Shown here piece after piece: positions 17,189-26,962 of a DNA stretch of 64,000 nt. The stretch covers positions 1-64,000 of the forward strand of contig NZ_NETJ01000010.1 of the NCBI RefSeq assembly GCF_002128405.1, given 5' to 3'. The notes under the pieces were generated by a model. It was not told the DNA's origin. It worked only from the letters and a program-made list of their open reading frames with translations, and ran no database searches. How positions within the stretch are numbered: the stretch's first letter is position 1; the number at the start of each line of letters is the position of its first letter. The stretch is from Gottfriedia solisilvae (lineage in GTDB: Bacteria; Bacillota; Bacilli; Bacillales; Bacillaceae_G). The position numbers and the translations under genes are program-made.

Positions 17189-18505
17189 ATGAGGAATATA
17201 GTAAAGGAAATAGAATCCAAGTTTTCCAATCACGATGATTTTTTTATAGAAGAAGAGCTAGTAGATAGTTCAGCAATCTATCTTATTGGATATAAAACAC
17301 TTGTAGATTTAACTAAATCAAAATTATATGTTCATCAAATGGCTGCTTCGACTAATTCAGTAAAAGAACTATTCACAAACCTTAGTGGTCAGATTAATGT
17401 TGAGGCAGAACAAGTAATTAAAGCTGTGCTAGAAGGCAATTTAGTGGTTTTTTCACATAATGGCGAAGAGAATGCCGTTGTTGACCCTATCGTTCAAAAT
17501 CTGCGCAGTAGTATTGCAGAGCCTAAAAATGAGAGTCCAATTTACTCTTCTTTGGATGCCTTTGGAGAAGATATTAATACAAACCTTGGAATGATTAGAA
17601 AAAGACTGGGCAGTGAAAATCTGTGCCATTGTTCCTATCAGGTTGGGGAGTTAGAAAAGCGAAAACTATCGATGCTTTATATTAAAGGAAGAACGCCAAA
17701 TGCCCTTATAGAAAAAGTTGATCATCAATTAAAACAAATTAAAAGTGATATTGAAACAATCGATGATCTTAATAAACAATTTGGTCAACGCAGATTGAGT
17801 CCTGTCAGTCACCTATTCGCAACTGAACTTCCAATTCAAGCCATCCACTCCTTAAAAAAGAACAGAATCGTATTTTTTTTAGATAATTGTCCCTTCGCAC
17901 TTGTTTTCCCTCATTTACTTGGGGATATGTTAAGTAGTGTAAACGATCGTAATTTCCCCTTTATACTTTCATTTTTACTTAGAATTTTTAGAGTAATAGG
18001 AGCTTTTGCGACGTTAATACTCCCAGCTTTATATGTTGCTTTGGTGTCAGTAAACCCCGAAGTATTTAAAACAGATCTTGCCTTATTTGTCGCAAAAAGT
18101 AGGGAAGGTATACCTTTATCGGCTTTTCTTGAAACCATAGCAATGGTTGTTTTAGTTGATTTAATACTTGAAGCGATAGTGAGACTCCCTAAGAGTGTTG
18201 GACCGGCTATTACTATGGTAGGCGGAGTCATATTAGGACAGGCGATGGTTGAAGCAAAATTAGTCAGTAATTTGTTGGTTATTGTGATTACTGCTGTTGT
18301 AATTGCAAGTTCGGCTGTTATTGGAATGCAAAACTCCTTGTACATACGTTTGCTAAAATACCCTATTTTAATATTGGCATCCATTTTTGGAATTTTAGGT
18401 GTATGTATTGGTTTCATTTTCACCGTAATCTATTTGGCAAGTTTAACTTCAAACGATATTCCTTATATCACGTTTCAGATTGGACAAAAAGGAGACGTAA
18501 AGTGA
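17189..18505 (+). CDS. Spore germination receptor subunit, GerA (second operon)
   Basis: 438-residue GerA-family protein, about 40 residues shorter than the one at 15278. The N-terminal hydrophilic part contains the conserved INTNLGMIRKRL and SYQVGELEKRKLSMLYIKG stretches. The membrane part has ALYVALVSVNPEVF, the acidic VDLILEAIVRLP and the GPAITMVGGVILGQA motif. SD AAGGGG (17176-17181) supports this ATG. Its stop overlaps the gerB start by 4 bp. Confidence 0.93.
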   Translation: MRNIVKEIESKFSNHDDFFIEEELVDSSAIYLIGYKTLVDLTKSKLYVHQMAASTNSVKELFTNLSGQINVEAEQVIKAVLEGNLVVFSHNGEENAVVDPIVQNLRSSIAEPKNESPIYSSLDAFGEDINTNLGMIRKRLGSENLCHCSYQVGELEKRKLSMLYIKGRTPNALIEKVDHQLKQIKSDIETIDDLNKQFGQRRLSPVSHLFATELPIQAIHSLKKNRIVFFLDNCPFALVFPHLLGDMLSSVNDRNFPFILSFLLRIFRVIGAFATLILPALYVALVSVNPEVFKTDLALFVAKSREGIPLSAFLETIAMVVLVDLILEAIVRLPKSVGPAITMVGGVILGQAMVEAKLVSNLLVIVITAVVIASSAVIGMQNSLYIRLLKYPILILASIFGILGVCIGFIFTVIYLASLTSNDIPYITFQIGQKGDVK

Positions 18506-19581
18506 CAAACCGGATTCAAATTGGCGTAATTTTCATTATTATAAATCTAAGTTTTGGGTATTTGCTCTACCCTAATCTAGTCTATACTTTAGCGAAAACG
18601 GCTCATTGGGAAGTAGTATTATGTCAGGCTTTTCTGCAATTGCTATTAATTTGGATCTATTTTAAAGGATTAAGCTTTTTCCCTGAAAAAGATGTCATTG
18701 ATATTTATTTGAAAATGGGGAGATGGTTTTCTTTTATATTTTTGACCCCATTGATCATCAATCTAGTTACGTTATTTGCACTAAATATTCGACTGCACAC
18801 GGAAGTCATTATTTCTATATTTTTGCCTCGGACCCCTTATTGGTCAATTATGATCTTGTTATTTGTTATTTCGATATATACAGCGGTAAAAGGTTTAGGC
18901 ACAATTTTACGATCCTCAGTCATTATTTTCTTGATTGTTATTCTCTTAGTAGTACTTAACATTTTTACTTCTGTTGTCAATTTTGATGTGCATAATGTTA
19001 CGCCAAGCTGGAGTTTACCTCACAAGTTTTTGTTTAATATTAAATTTCTCTACCTTATAGGCTTTTCGTCGTTCTTATTTTTAGGATTTATTTCTCTTAA
19101 CACAAAATTGAAGTTTAGGCATCTTATTGTTCCATGGGTTAGCGTTACACTATTCTTTTTAACTGTAGCGTATATACCATTATTTATATTTGGACAAGAA
19201 GCGGTTGTTACGTTAACCAATCCTTTTTTGGAGGCAATGGATTCAATAGACATAAGTTGGTTTTCATTCAACCGACAAGCGATATTCTTTGGGGTTTCTT
19301 TAGTGGGTTTAGTGATATTGACTAATGCCGTGTTGCTTTGGATGATTGGACAAATCATACAGAAAATGATTAAACGTCAAAAAGAGGAATTATCTTATTG
19401 GCTGATAGCGATTTCGATGATCGCAGTCATTTTATCAATACTTATACCAAACAAATCTTTGATTGAAAAATACTTTCTGTGGAGTATAGGTGTTCAAGCT
19501 TTTTTTATGTTAGTTATTCCATTTACTATATTTATATATGGTTTCTTAGCGAAAAGAGGCGTGTTCGGTTATGAAAAATAA
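18502..19581 (+). CDS. Spore germination receptor permease-like subunit, GerB (second operon)
   Basis: 359 residues with about ten membrane helices, starting MTNRIQIGVIF. The GTG at 18502 is chosen because it overlaps the gerA stop (GTGA) and has SD AAGGAGA (18488-18495); an upstream in-frame ATG at 18403 would overlap gerA by 100 bp with no SD. Divergent from the GerB at 14175, suggesting a different germinant. Overlaps gerC by 11 bp. Confidence 0.9.
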   Translation: MTNRIQIGVIFIIINLSFGYLLYPNLVYTLAKTAHWEVVLCQAFLQLLLIWIYFKGLSFFPEKDVIDIYLKMGRWFSFIFLTPLIINLVTLFALNIRLHTEVIISIFLPRTPYWSIMILLFVISIYTAVKGLGTILRSSVIIFLIVILLVVLNIFTSVVNFDVHNVTPSWSLPHKFLFNIKFLYLIGFSSFLFLGFISLNTKLKFRHLIVPWVSVTLFFLTVAYIPLFIFGQEAVVTLTNPFLEAMDSIDISWFSFNRQAIFFGVSLVGLVILTNAVLLWMIGQIIQKMIKRQKEELSYWLIAISMIAVILSILIPNKSLIEKYFLWSIGVQAFFMLVIPFTIFIYGFLAKRGVFGYEK

Positions 19582-20623
19582 TAAAACATTTACTTTATTG
19601 ATTATAATCATGTCAACTATCTTTCTTTGTGGATGCTGGGATATAAAAGATATAAATAAGCGCTCCCTTCCTTTGGTTATGGGGATTTCTAAGGAAGCTG
19701 AAGAAGAATATAAATTAACATTACAAATTCCTATACTAGAAAATGAGAATCAAATATCAAAAGTCGTAACAGGAAAAGGCAATACCGTTGCAAGTATACT
19801 TGGACAAATTCGTACGAACTCTGAAGATGCCGTTGATTACACACAAATAAGATTGATCGTTATACAAAGTAACTTAGCACATAGTGAAAAGGAATTTAAG
19901 GAACTGATAAAGTTCTTAATGGTTTCAAAAGAAATTCCGTCAAGAGCGTTAGTAGCTATTACAGACGAGAGTATAGAGAAGGTATTGGCAAACATAAACG
20001 ATAAATTAGGTGTTCAAGCTACTTCGATATATGATTTTTTTAATAAAGGTGGAGGTTGGGCACCGGAGATGTTTAGTATCCCTATTTGGGAAGTCTATCG
20101 AAGTGCATTTTTATTTACTAAAGATATAGCTATTCCAGTTGTTCGTTCGGGAAAAGATACAGTATTGGTCTTTGAGGGTTCTGATATTTTGAAGAAAGGA
20201 AATATTATTGAAAGAATCAGCCCGCATGAAACTCAACTGATCAACGTGTTCCAAAACAAAAATGAAAAAGGAAAAATAGAAAGTTTAGGATTTGCCAGTA
20301 TTATGGTAACCAACAGTTCAATTCAAAATAAAACTTCAATGAAGAATAATAAACCGGTTTTGTCTAGCGACCTCAAATTAAAAATGTATATTTTAGAAAG
20401 AGAGGAGGGAATTACAGATAATAGAATTAGAAGAGAACTTGAAATGCTTATTGAAAAGAGATTTTACAATATACTTAAGAAAACACAGGAAAGGAATGCA
20501 GATATATTTGGATTTGGCCAACAATTTCAACATATGCTTTCCTACAATGAATTAAAAGATTGGCGGAATGTATATTATCCCAATCTAAAAGTGAATTTTA
20601 AAGTTCATGCCAATATGGAGTAA
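19571..20623 (+). CDS. Spore germination lipoprotein, GerC (second operon)
   Basis: 350 residues: signal sequence with lipobox LCGC (Cys about 22), then WDIKDINKRSLPLVMGIS, the GerC signature. The C-terminal RNADIFGFGQQFQ resembles the NCDVLGIGMELKAHHP of the other GerC at the same place, a conserved family segment. Third gene of the A-B-C operon, starting inside the end of gerB. Confidence 0.93.
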   Translation: MKNNKTFTLLIIIMSTIFLCGCWDIKDINKRSLPLVMGISKEAEEEYKLTLQIPILENENQISKVVTGKGNTVASILGQIRTNSEDAVDYTQIRLIVIQSNLAHSEKEFKELIKFLMVSKEIPSRALVAITDESIEKVLANINDKLGVQATSIYDFFNKGGGWAPEMFSIPIWEVYRSAFLFTKDIAIPVVRSGKDTVLVFEGSDILKKGNIIERISPHETQLINVFQNKNEKGKIESLGFASIMVTNSSIQNKTSMKNNKPVLSSDLKLKMYILEREEGITDNRIRRELEMLIEKRFYNILKKTQERNADIFGFGQQFQHMLSYNELKDWRNVYYPNLKVNFKVHANME

Positions 20624-20739
20624 TGGACACTTTTCATCCTTTCATTCTTAAAGATACCCTTGTTTTCATAATACTGGTAATGTTAGGTAATAATATCTGA
20701 AACGTTATGTTATAACTCTCCTAAAAGAAGGTAAATAAA

Positions 20740-21858
20740 ATGAATAGGAAGATAGTAATAAGTGGTTATCAGTTTTTTTGTACGATGTTTTTGTTTGAGG
20801 TTGGTACTGCCTCTCTTGTTTCTCTTGCACCGAGAGCTAAACAAGATGCATGGATTGGTTTATTACTTTCTCTGATTTTAGGATGTTTATTATATTACGT
20901 GTATACTAAAATATTTGAAACATATCCAGATATTCCATTTACCCAGTATGTTCAAATTATATTAGGTGAGTATGCAGGGAAAATTGTAGTACTCACATAT
21001 ATTATCTATTTTATCTACATGGCTTCACTCATTTTACGGAAATTCGAAGAACTATTGGTCATGACTTTATTTAATTCATCATCCTTAATTTTGATTGGAA
21101 TTTTAATGTTGTTTTTAATCATGTATGGGCTTTTCAAGGGGATTGAAACAATCGTTCGTACAAATGAAGTTATTTTTGTATTAATCATATTGATTTTTGT
21201 ATTAATAATAACTTTGGAATTTATTTCTAAAGTGTATCATTTAGATAATTTAAGACCGGTTTTAGAAAATGGATGGACACCGATTATTAAGGCAGCTATT
21301 CCACAAGGACTAACCTTACCATTTGGTGAAGTTATTACATTTATTATGTTGATGCCATTATTAAATAAAAAAGAAAAAGCATTAAAAGTGGGCCTGCCTG
21401 CTTTAATATTTTCCGGTTTAATCTTACTGATTTTCACAATAAAAAATATAGCGATATTAGGAGTTCCTGTATTAGAAAGAACCCTTTTTCCTCTTCTAAC
21501 TTCTATCAGTTATATCAATATAGTTAATTTTGTACAAAGATTAGATTCATTTATTGTAATCTTTATGGTTTGTGGAGGTTTCGCAAAAATAACCGTTTTT
21601 TTCTATTGTGCTGTTTCAGGATCTGCAGACATATTTAATATAAAAAAAAGTGAACAATTAATATACCCAATTGGTGTAATCATTCTACTAAGCTCACTTT
21701 GGCTTTCACCGAATATTGTTGAAAATGACATAGAAAGGTTTGAAATTTTACCTTACTATCTACATATACCACTTCAAATTATTATACCAATTTGTTTATT
21801 AGTAATTTCACTGATACAAAGGCGTTTAAATGAAGATCAAATCCAAGCAAAAAAATAA
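20740..21858 (+). CDS. Additional GerB-type germination permease
   Basis: 372 residues with about ten helices, another member of the GerAB/endospore germination permease family (ISGYQFFCTMFLFEVGTASL at the N-terminus; GWTPIIKAAIPQGLTLPFGEVI mid-protein). It lies 116 bp after gerC. CATAATA at about 20672, in the gap, resembles a sigma-G -10, so it may have its own forespore promoter. A fourth gene encoding a second B subunit is known in some ger operons. It could form an alternative receptor with the same A and C subunits. Confidence 0.88.
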   Translation: MNRKIVISGYQFFCTMFLFEVGTASLVSLAPRAKQDAWIGLLLSLILGCLLYYVYTKIFETYPDIPFTQYVQIILGEYAGKIVVLTYIIYFIYMASLILRKFEELLVMTLFNSSSLILIGILMLFLIMYGLFKGIETIVRTNEVIFVLIILIFVLIITLEFISKVYHLDNLRPVLENGWTPIIKAAIPQGLTLPFGEVITFIMLMPLLNKKEKALKVGLPALIFSGLILLIFTIKNIAILGVPVLERTLFPLLTSISYINIVNFVQRLDSFIVIFMVCGGFAKITVFFYCAVSGSADIFNIKKSEQLIYPIGVIILLSSLWLSPNIVENDIERFEILPYYLHIPLQIIIPICLLVISLIQRRLNEDQIQAKK

Positions 21859-21880
21859 ACTATTCTTATCATTAAAATAC

Positions 21881-21930
21881 TAAAAAGAGGCTATGTGTAA
21901 ATGAATTTTTTATTCAAGCCTCTTTCTTTT
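21881..21930 (+). terminator. Terminator, hairpin family copy E
   Basis: AAAAAGAGGCT.../...AGCCTCTTT stem with inner GTGTAAATGAA/TTCA pairing and a T-rich end, closing the ger operon. The remaining ~420 bp to the protease gene (21931-22354) is very AT-rich; I see no gene or clear promoter in it. Confidence 0.8.
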
Positions 21931-22354
21931 TTGTGTTTTTTATCGTTAACCATCAAATAATAATCTCCCTTCCAAATCATAACCATGAATAGGAAAATCC
22001 ACTTATTTTACAAACTGAAATTGTGATATACATTCTAATAAACAGTATTTACATGTCACTTTGCCATAAATAACCCAATTTTAATTTTAATATTTCAGTT
22101 CTTTTCTACTAAATTACAGTAGTTTTCTTATGAAAAATCTTCATTTATAAAGATTTCTATCTCAACTCATATGATAATAGTCCTTTAGAATAACCCAATA
22201 TGATTATGGTTAGAAGACGATTATAATTTCATTAAATTCTGTAATTAAAAATGTGAAAGTCTGAGACATTTTTAAGTATTGATGGTTTTTCTATTTAATC
22301 TTAATAGATTAATAGAATGATATGTCTTAATAGAAACGGATGAGGAGAGAAGAA

Positions 22355-25300
22355 ATGAAAAAAAGTAAACGTTTTCCTTATAGGGTAATTGCAACTACCA
22401 CTTTAGTAACAATGCTATTAACGACAACTATTTTTGCAGAAGAAAAGGAAGTTAATCAAGACCAAGCTCCAAGTATTGAAGAAATAGTAAAACAAGGTCA
22501 GAAGATTTTTATTGATGAGCAAAATCAAAGTGCTGATGCATTGGTAGATACATTACGTTATTCAGAGTTGAAAGAAAAAGGACAAACGGCACCTTATAAG
22601 CCAAATGAAAAGGTGCGTGTCATTGTAGAAGTAGAGCAGCCAGAAGTATTAGAGAAAACTGAAAAAAGTAAAAAGGTGAAATATAAGGAAAAGCAGGATC
22701 AAGTAATCTCTGAGATTTCAAATGGTTCTAAGAATTCTAAGCATAAAATAAAGCAGCGTTTCTATGAGGGATTCAATGGATTTAGTCTTGAAACTGAGTT
22801 TCAGAATGTAAAAGATATTCAATCTACAACAGGTGTTACGAATGTTCATATTGCAAGAACATTCCAACCTTCAATGGGAGCAAGTAAGGAATTGGTACAA
22901 GCACAAAAAGTTTGGGAAGAGTACGGCTACGAGGGTGAAGGAATGCTTGTGGCGATCGTTGATTCAGGATTAGATTACACACATAAAGATATGACGTTAA
23001 CAGAAAAAGGGAAGGCGAAAGAAAAGTGGACTGAAAAAGGAATTCAAGACAAATTAGCTGATACCGAAGTTAATGAGACATGGTATAGCGACAAGGTTCC
23101 AACTGGATATGATTGGGCTGACGGGGATACAGATGTAATTCCACGTGGTCAAAATGGAAGTCCTCATGGTATGCATGTTGCAGGTACTGTTGGTGCAAAT
23201 GGTGATGAAACGTCCGACGGTGTAAAAGGGATTGCGCCTGGAGTACAGTTATTAGCCGAAAAAGTATTCTCCGATAATGGTGGAGGGGCATATGAAGATG
23301 ATATTATTGCTGGAATTGAGCACGCAGTAACGATGGGAGCAGATGTCATTAATATGAGTTTAGGTTCAGATGCAGGTTTTGTTGGTGAGGAAAATGATCC
23401 AATCCAAAAATCAATCAGAAAAGCAACAGAACAGGGAACACTTGTTGTTGTAGCTGGTGGAAACTCTTCTTACAGTACAAAAAATAATTTAATCCAATCT
23501 TCATTACAACCATATGCGGAAAATCCAGACATCGGTACAGTCGGAGAACCTGGAGTAAGCCCATTTGCGCTATCAGTAGCTTCCTATGAAAATACGAAAA
23601 TACATATGAGTACATTAGTTGATGAAAATGGTGTGCAGCTACCTTATCAAGATCAAACTCAATATAACTTTAAGCTTTCTAAAGTATTAACTCCATCTGA
23701 GCAGTATGGAATGGTTTTTGTAGGAGAGGGACGAACTGCAGACTTTACGGGCAAAGATGTGACAGGGAAAATTGTAGTTGCAAAGCCAAATCAAAGATAT
23801 GGAACTTATTCCTATATTCAATCGGAAGCAAAAAAGAAAGGTGCAAAGGCTGTCGTATTAGTTCCACCTAATGATGAAGTTGATTATCCATTTGTCTATT
23901 TTAGCCCGATTTTAACACCGGCCGTAACTACAAGTAAAGAGATTGGGAATGCTCTAATTTCTAAACTAACAAGTGGACATGCTGTTAAGATGCAATTGTC
24001 GAAAGGGACATTGGTTGAAAATCCAGATAAAAATACAATATCAGATTTTTCATCCTATGGAACACCACATACTTTAGATTTTAAACCAGAGTTATCTGCA
24101 CCAGGTGGAAATATATATTCAACGGTACCTGGGAATGAATATGAGATTATGAGTGGAACATCAATGGCAACACCTCATGTGGCAGGTGGTTCAGCATTAT
24201 TATTGGAAGCATTATATGATAAAGGTTTAACTCACTCAAAATCAACTGCTTTAAAAGCGAAAATTGCCTTAATGAATACTGCAAAAGTTGTACAAGATCC
24301 GCGTACGAATAATGAAGTACCATATTCACCACGTTTGCAGGGATCAGGCTTAATGCAAATTAAAAATGCTATCAAAACACCTGTAATTGTGTCAAATAAA
24401 AATGCGTCACTAGAGCAAGCGGGTGCAGTTGCATTAAAAGAAATCAATGAAGGTACTGCCCACTTCAAATTAAACGTAGAAGCGTTAAATAACATTGATG
24501 TCAAAGATCTAGAATACTCAGTCTATGTTGACGTACTAACAGATGGCAAAGAGACAAAAGAATTTGACCTAGACAATGATGGAACAATCGATTCTAAAGA
24601 ATATTTAACATTAAAAAGCGAAAGATTAGTTGGAGCTTCTGCAAGTGTAAATGGAGAAACAGTCACGATTTCAAATGGTAAAACATTAAAAATTAAACCA
24701 GGACAAGAAAAAAACCTAGATGTACAAATTAAACTGCCTAGTAATTTAAATAAAGGAACATTCGTAGAAGGCTTTGTACGTTTAGTACCTACTGGGAAAA
24801 ATAGTGATTCTGCAGTACCATTGACAGTACCTTATATGGGGTACTATGGAGAATGGGATCAACCACAAAACATTGATCCTGTTGCTTGGGATAAAGATGC
24901 ATTCTTAGGATATACAGTACTTTGGAATGATGAGCCTGGTTCTGAAGGAACATTCCCACTTGGTTATGATCCAAGGACAGGAAAGTTTGATTTGAATCGA
25001 ATCGTTATTTCTCCTAATGCTGCTTTACCAGGTGTATTCCCAACATTTACAGCACTCCGTAATTTAAAGGAAACAGAAATGTATGTAGAGGATTTTAACG
25101 GTGAGAAGATTCAATACCTTGGAAATTTTAGCGAGTACACAGGAAAACCATGGAAATTCCGAAAAAATATTATGGCATTCCGTGATTATATGATTGGTGG
25201 TTACTTATGGGATGTTACAGATAAAAATGGTCAAGTCGTTAAAGATGGAATATACAACTATGTGATAAAAACGACACTTGATTATAAGGATGCAAAACCA

Positions 25301-25882
25301 CAAATTGTGAAAATTCCTGTGAACGTGGATTCCATCGCTCCTGTTGTATCAGATATTCAAGTACAGCCTAAAGATGGCAAATATGAAATATCCTTCAAAG
25401 CTACAGATAATGAAAATGGCAGTGGATATAATGGCGCTATCGTTTGGTATAACGGGAAGTATAAGCCACTACAACAAGGACAAACAAGTACTATTGTAAA
25501 TGAAGAGCCTAAGAGTGTGGTAGTATTGGGTGCTGACTATGCCTTAAATCATGGTTATACAGTTTGGGGTGATCCATCTTATATTAATGATGAAATGCTA
25601 GTTAGTTATTTCAGTGTTTATCCAAATGAAAATGTAAGCTCTAGCACCCCAGCGGGTATTAATGGATTTGCGAGCAATCGTGTAAATTGGAAGGTTTTAA
25701 TTAAAGACGAGAGCGGAAAGTTGATTGATTCACTAAATGTTGAAAATGAAACTGAAATCCATGTGAAATGGACTCCAGAAGAAGATGTTCCAGAAGGTAC
25801 TTACACAGTATCAGCCGAAGTTGAAAATAAGCAAGGATTTAAAGTAACAACGAAGTCCACAACGGTAACTGTAGTGAAATAG
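22355..25882 (+). CDS. Large secreted S8 (subtilisin-like) serine protease, Vpr/lactocepin type
   Basis: 1175 residues. Signal peptide (about 1-29), I9-like inhibitory propeptide (about 80-165), subtilisin domain with Asp203 in VAIVDSGLDYTH, His271 in HGMHVAGT and Ser603 in GTSMATPHVAG. A PA domain is inserted between His and Ser (about 400-540). C-terminal Fn3-like and FlgD-like beta domains (about 690-1175) carry no LPXTG or S-layer anchor that I can see. An EF-hand-like DLDNDGTIDSKE sits near 740. The ATG at 22355 is used because SD AGGAGAG lies at 22343-22349; the upstream ATG at 22340 overlaps that SD. Extracellular protein degradation is the inferred role. Confidence 0.92.
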   Translation: MKKSKRFPYRVIATTTLVTMLLTTTIFAEEKEVNQDQAPSIEEIVKQGQKIFIDEQNQSADALVDTLRYSELKEKGQTAPYKPNEKVRVIVEVEQPEVLEKTEKSKKVKYKEKQDQVISEISNGSKNSKHKIKQRFYEGFNGFSLETEFQNVKDIQSTTGVTNVHIARTFQPSMGASKELVQAQKVWEEYGYEGEGMLVAIVDSGLDYTHKDMTLTEKGKAKEKWTEKGIQDKLADTEVNETWYSDKVPTGYDWADGDTDVIPRGQNGSPHGMHVAGTVGANGDETSDGVKGIAPGVQLLAEKVFSDNGGGAYEDDIIAGIEHAVTMGADVINMSLGSDAGFVGEENDPIQKSIRKATEQGTLVVVAGGNSSYSTKNNLIQSSLQPYAENPDIGTVGEPGVSPFALSVASYENTKIHMSTLVDENGVQLPYQDQTQYNFKLSKVLTPSEQYGMVFVGEGRTADFTGKDVTGKIVVAKPNQRYGTYSYIQSEAKKKGAKAVVLVPPNDEVDYPFVYFSPILTPAVTTSKEIGNALISKLTSGHAVKMQLSKGTLVENPDKNTISDFSSYGTPHTLDFKPELSAPGGNIYSTVPGNEYEIMSGTSMATPHVAGGSALLLEALYDKGLTHSKSTALKAKIALMNTAKVVQDPRTNNEVPYSPRLQGSGLMQIKNAIKTPVIVSNKNASLEQAGAVALKEINEGTAHFKLNVEALNNIDVKDLEYSVYVDVLTDGKETKEFDLDNDGTIDSKEYLTLKSERLVGASASVNGETVTISNGKTLKIKPGQEKNLDVQIKLPSNLNKGTFVEGFVRLVPTGKNSDSAVPLTVPYMGYYGEWDQPQNIDPVAWDKDAFLGYTVLWNDEPGSEGTFPLGYDPRTGKFDLNRIVISPNAALPGVFPTFTALRNLKETEMYVEDFNGEKIQYLGNFSEYTGKPWKFRKNIMAFRDYMIGGYLWDVTDKNGQVVKDGIYNYVIKTTLDYKDAKPQIVKIPVNVDSIAPVVSDIQVQPKDGKYEISFKATDNENGSGYNGAIVWYNGKYKPLQQGQTSTIVNEEPKSVVVLGADYALNHGYTVWGDPSYINDEMLVSYFSVYPNENVSSSTPAGINGFASNRVNWKVLIKDESGKLIDSLNVENETEIHVKWTPEEDVPEGTYTVSAEVENKQGFKVTTKSTTVTVVK

Positions 25883-25894
25883 GATCTTGTTTTT

Positions 25895-25927
25895 AAAATG
25901 CATCTTACGATAAGTAGGATGCATTTT
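25895..25927 (+). terminator. Terminator after the S8 protease gene
   Basis: Stem AAAATGCATCTTAC/GTAGGATGCATTTT with one G-T pair, 5-nt loop, T-rich tail. Confidence 0.87.
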
Positions 25928-26066
25928 TCTTTGTCGGTATTCATAATAAATATGGTAAAATAAACAAAATTCAAATTATCAAAAACGAAACGAGACATCA
26001 AGAAACCAAAGAGGTACAGATGTTTAATATCTATATTTGTACGTTAAAAATTCCCTTTTATAGTCT

Positions 26067-26091
26067 GACTCTTTACAAAAGAGTCTTTTTT
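26067..26091 (+). terminator. Terminator-like hairpin in the phosphoesterase leader
   Basis: GACTCTT/AAGAGTC stem followed by TTTTTT, 55 bp before the phosphoesterase SD and 140 bp after the preceding gene's own terminator. A short ORF with an SD (ATG at 26020) runs through the hairpin and over the next start, which would suit attenuation. Seen: hairpin and ORF. Inferred: regulation. Confidence 0.5.
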
Positions 26092-26146
26092 AATTTGCCT
26101 GTTTTCACAGTAATTGTAGTCATTAAACTTTTTAGGAGGTCAATGG

Positions 26147-26908
26147 ATGATTTACTTAATACTAGTACTATCATCATTCTGCATGATTCTTTTATTCTAC
26201 ATGTATAAAGAAGCGCATTTAAATATCATTAGGAAGCATGAATTTTCATTTTCAACTACAATGCTTGATAAACCGTTAAGAATTTTCTTTATTTCAGACA
26301 TACATAGGAGATTCATTCATCCAACTCTAATAAAAAAAATGAAGAATAAAGTTGACTTAGTGATTATAGGTGGGGATTTACTTGAAAAGGGCGTACCTTT
26401 CCATAGGGTTGAAAGCAATATCGAAACATTAAAAAGTCTTGGACCACTTTACTTTGTATGGGGAAATAATGATCAAGAAAATGGACTGAATGGATTAATG
26501 GCTATTTTCGAGAAATTTGACGTACGTATTCTAAAAAATGAAGCAACGCTTATGATGCATCAACTTACTGAGTGGACATTAATTGGAGTAGATGATCTGA
26601 ATACTGGACATATTGATATCAATCGCGCGCTTCATGGTAAAAAGGAAACAGGATTTAAGTTATTAGTTAGTCATAATCCAAGAGTAATGGAACTGATACA
26701 GGATGAGCATAAGATATCTTTAGTGCTAAGTGGGCACACACATGGTGGGCAGATTCGTATTTTAGGTTTTGGTCCATATGAAAAAGGCAAAGTACACATG
26801 CAAAATGGCATCACACAAATCGTTAGCAATGGATATGGTACAACTGGTATCCCACTAAGGTTAGGTGCAAAGCCTGAGACACATTATATAGTCATAAAAA
26901 GCTTATAA
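26147..26908 (+). CDS. Membrane-anchored metallophosphoesterase, YaeI/YkuE-like
   Basis: 253 residues: one N-terminal membrane helix (about 3-22), then a calcineurin-like phosphoesterase domain with FISDIHRRF (Asp-x-His), GGDLLEKG, GNND, VSHNP and SGHTHGGQ, which together supply the two-metal site. Relatives hydrolyse lipid-linked or nucleotide phosphates; the substrate here is not predictable. The ATG at 26147 has SD AGGAGGT (26134-26140). Confidence 0.9.
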   Translation: MIYLILVLSSFCMILLFYMYKEAHLNIIRKHEFSFSTTMLDKPLRIFFISDIHRRFIHPTLIKKMKNKVDLVIIGGDLLEKGVPFHRVESNIETLKSLGPLYFVWGNNDQENGLNGLMAIFEKFDVRILKNEATLMMHQLTEWTLIGVDDLNTGHIDINRALHGKKETGFKLLVSHNPRVMELIQDEHKISLVLSGHTHGGQIRILGFGPYEKGKVHMQNGITQIVSNGYGTTGIPLRLGAKPETHYIVIKSL

Positions 26909-26915
26909 ATGAAAG

Positions 26916-26950
26916 AAAAAGGCAGGTATTCAAAATACCTGCTTTTTTTT
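26916..26950. terminator. Bidirectional terminator
   Basis: GCAGGTAT/ATACCTGC stem with a 5-nt loop, A-run before and T-run after, between converging phosphoesterase and LysE genes. Confidence 0.9.
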
Positions 26951-26962
26951 GCAAAATGATAA

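Noticed and set aside
17911-18423. 170-codon antisense frame in the second gerA
   Set aside because: Lies wholly opposite a well-supported GerA gene, no SD, no recognisable product.
22884-24504. Several 60-90 codon antisense frames in the S8 protease gene
   Set aside because: No SDs and all lie opposite a continuous, motif-complete protease frame.
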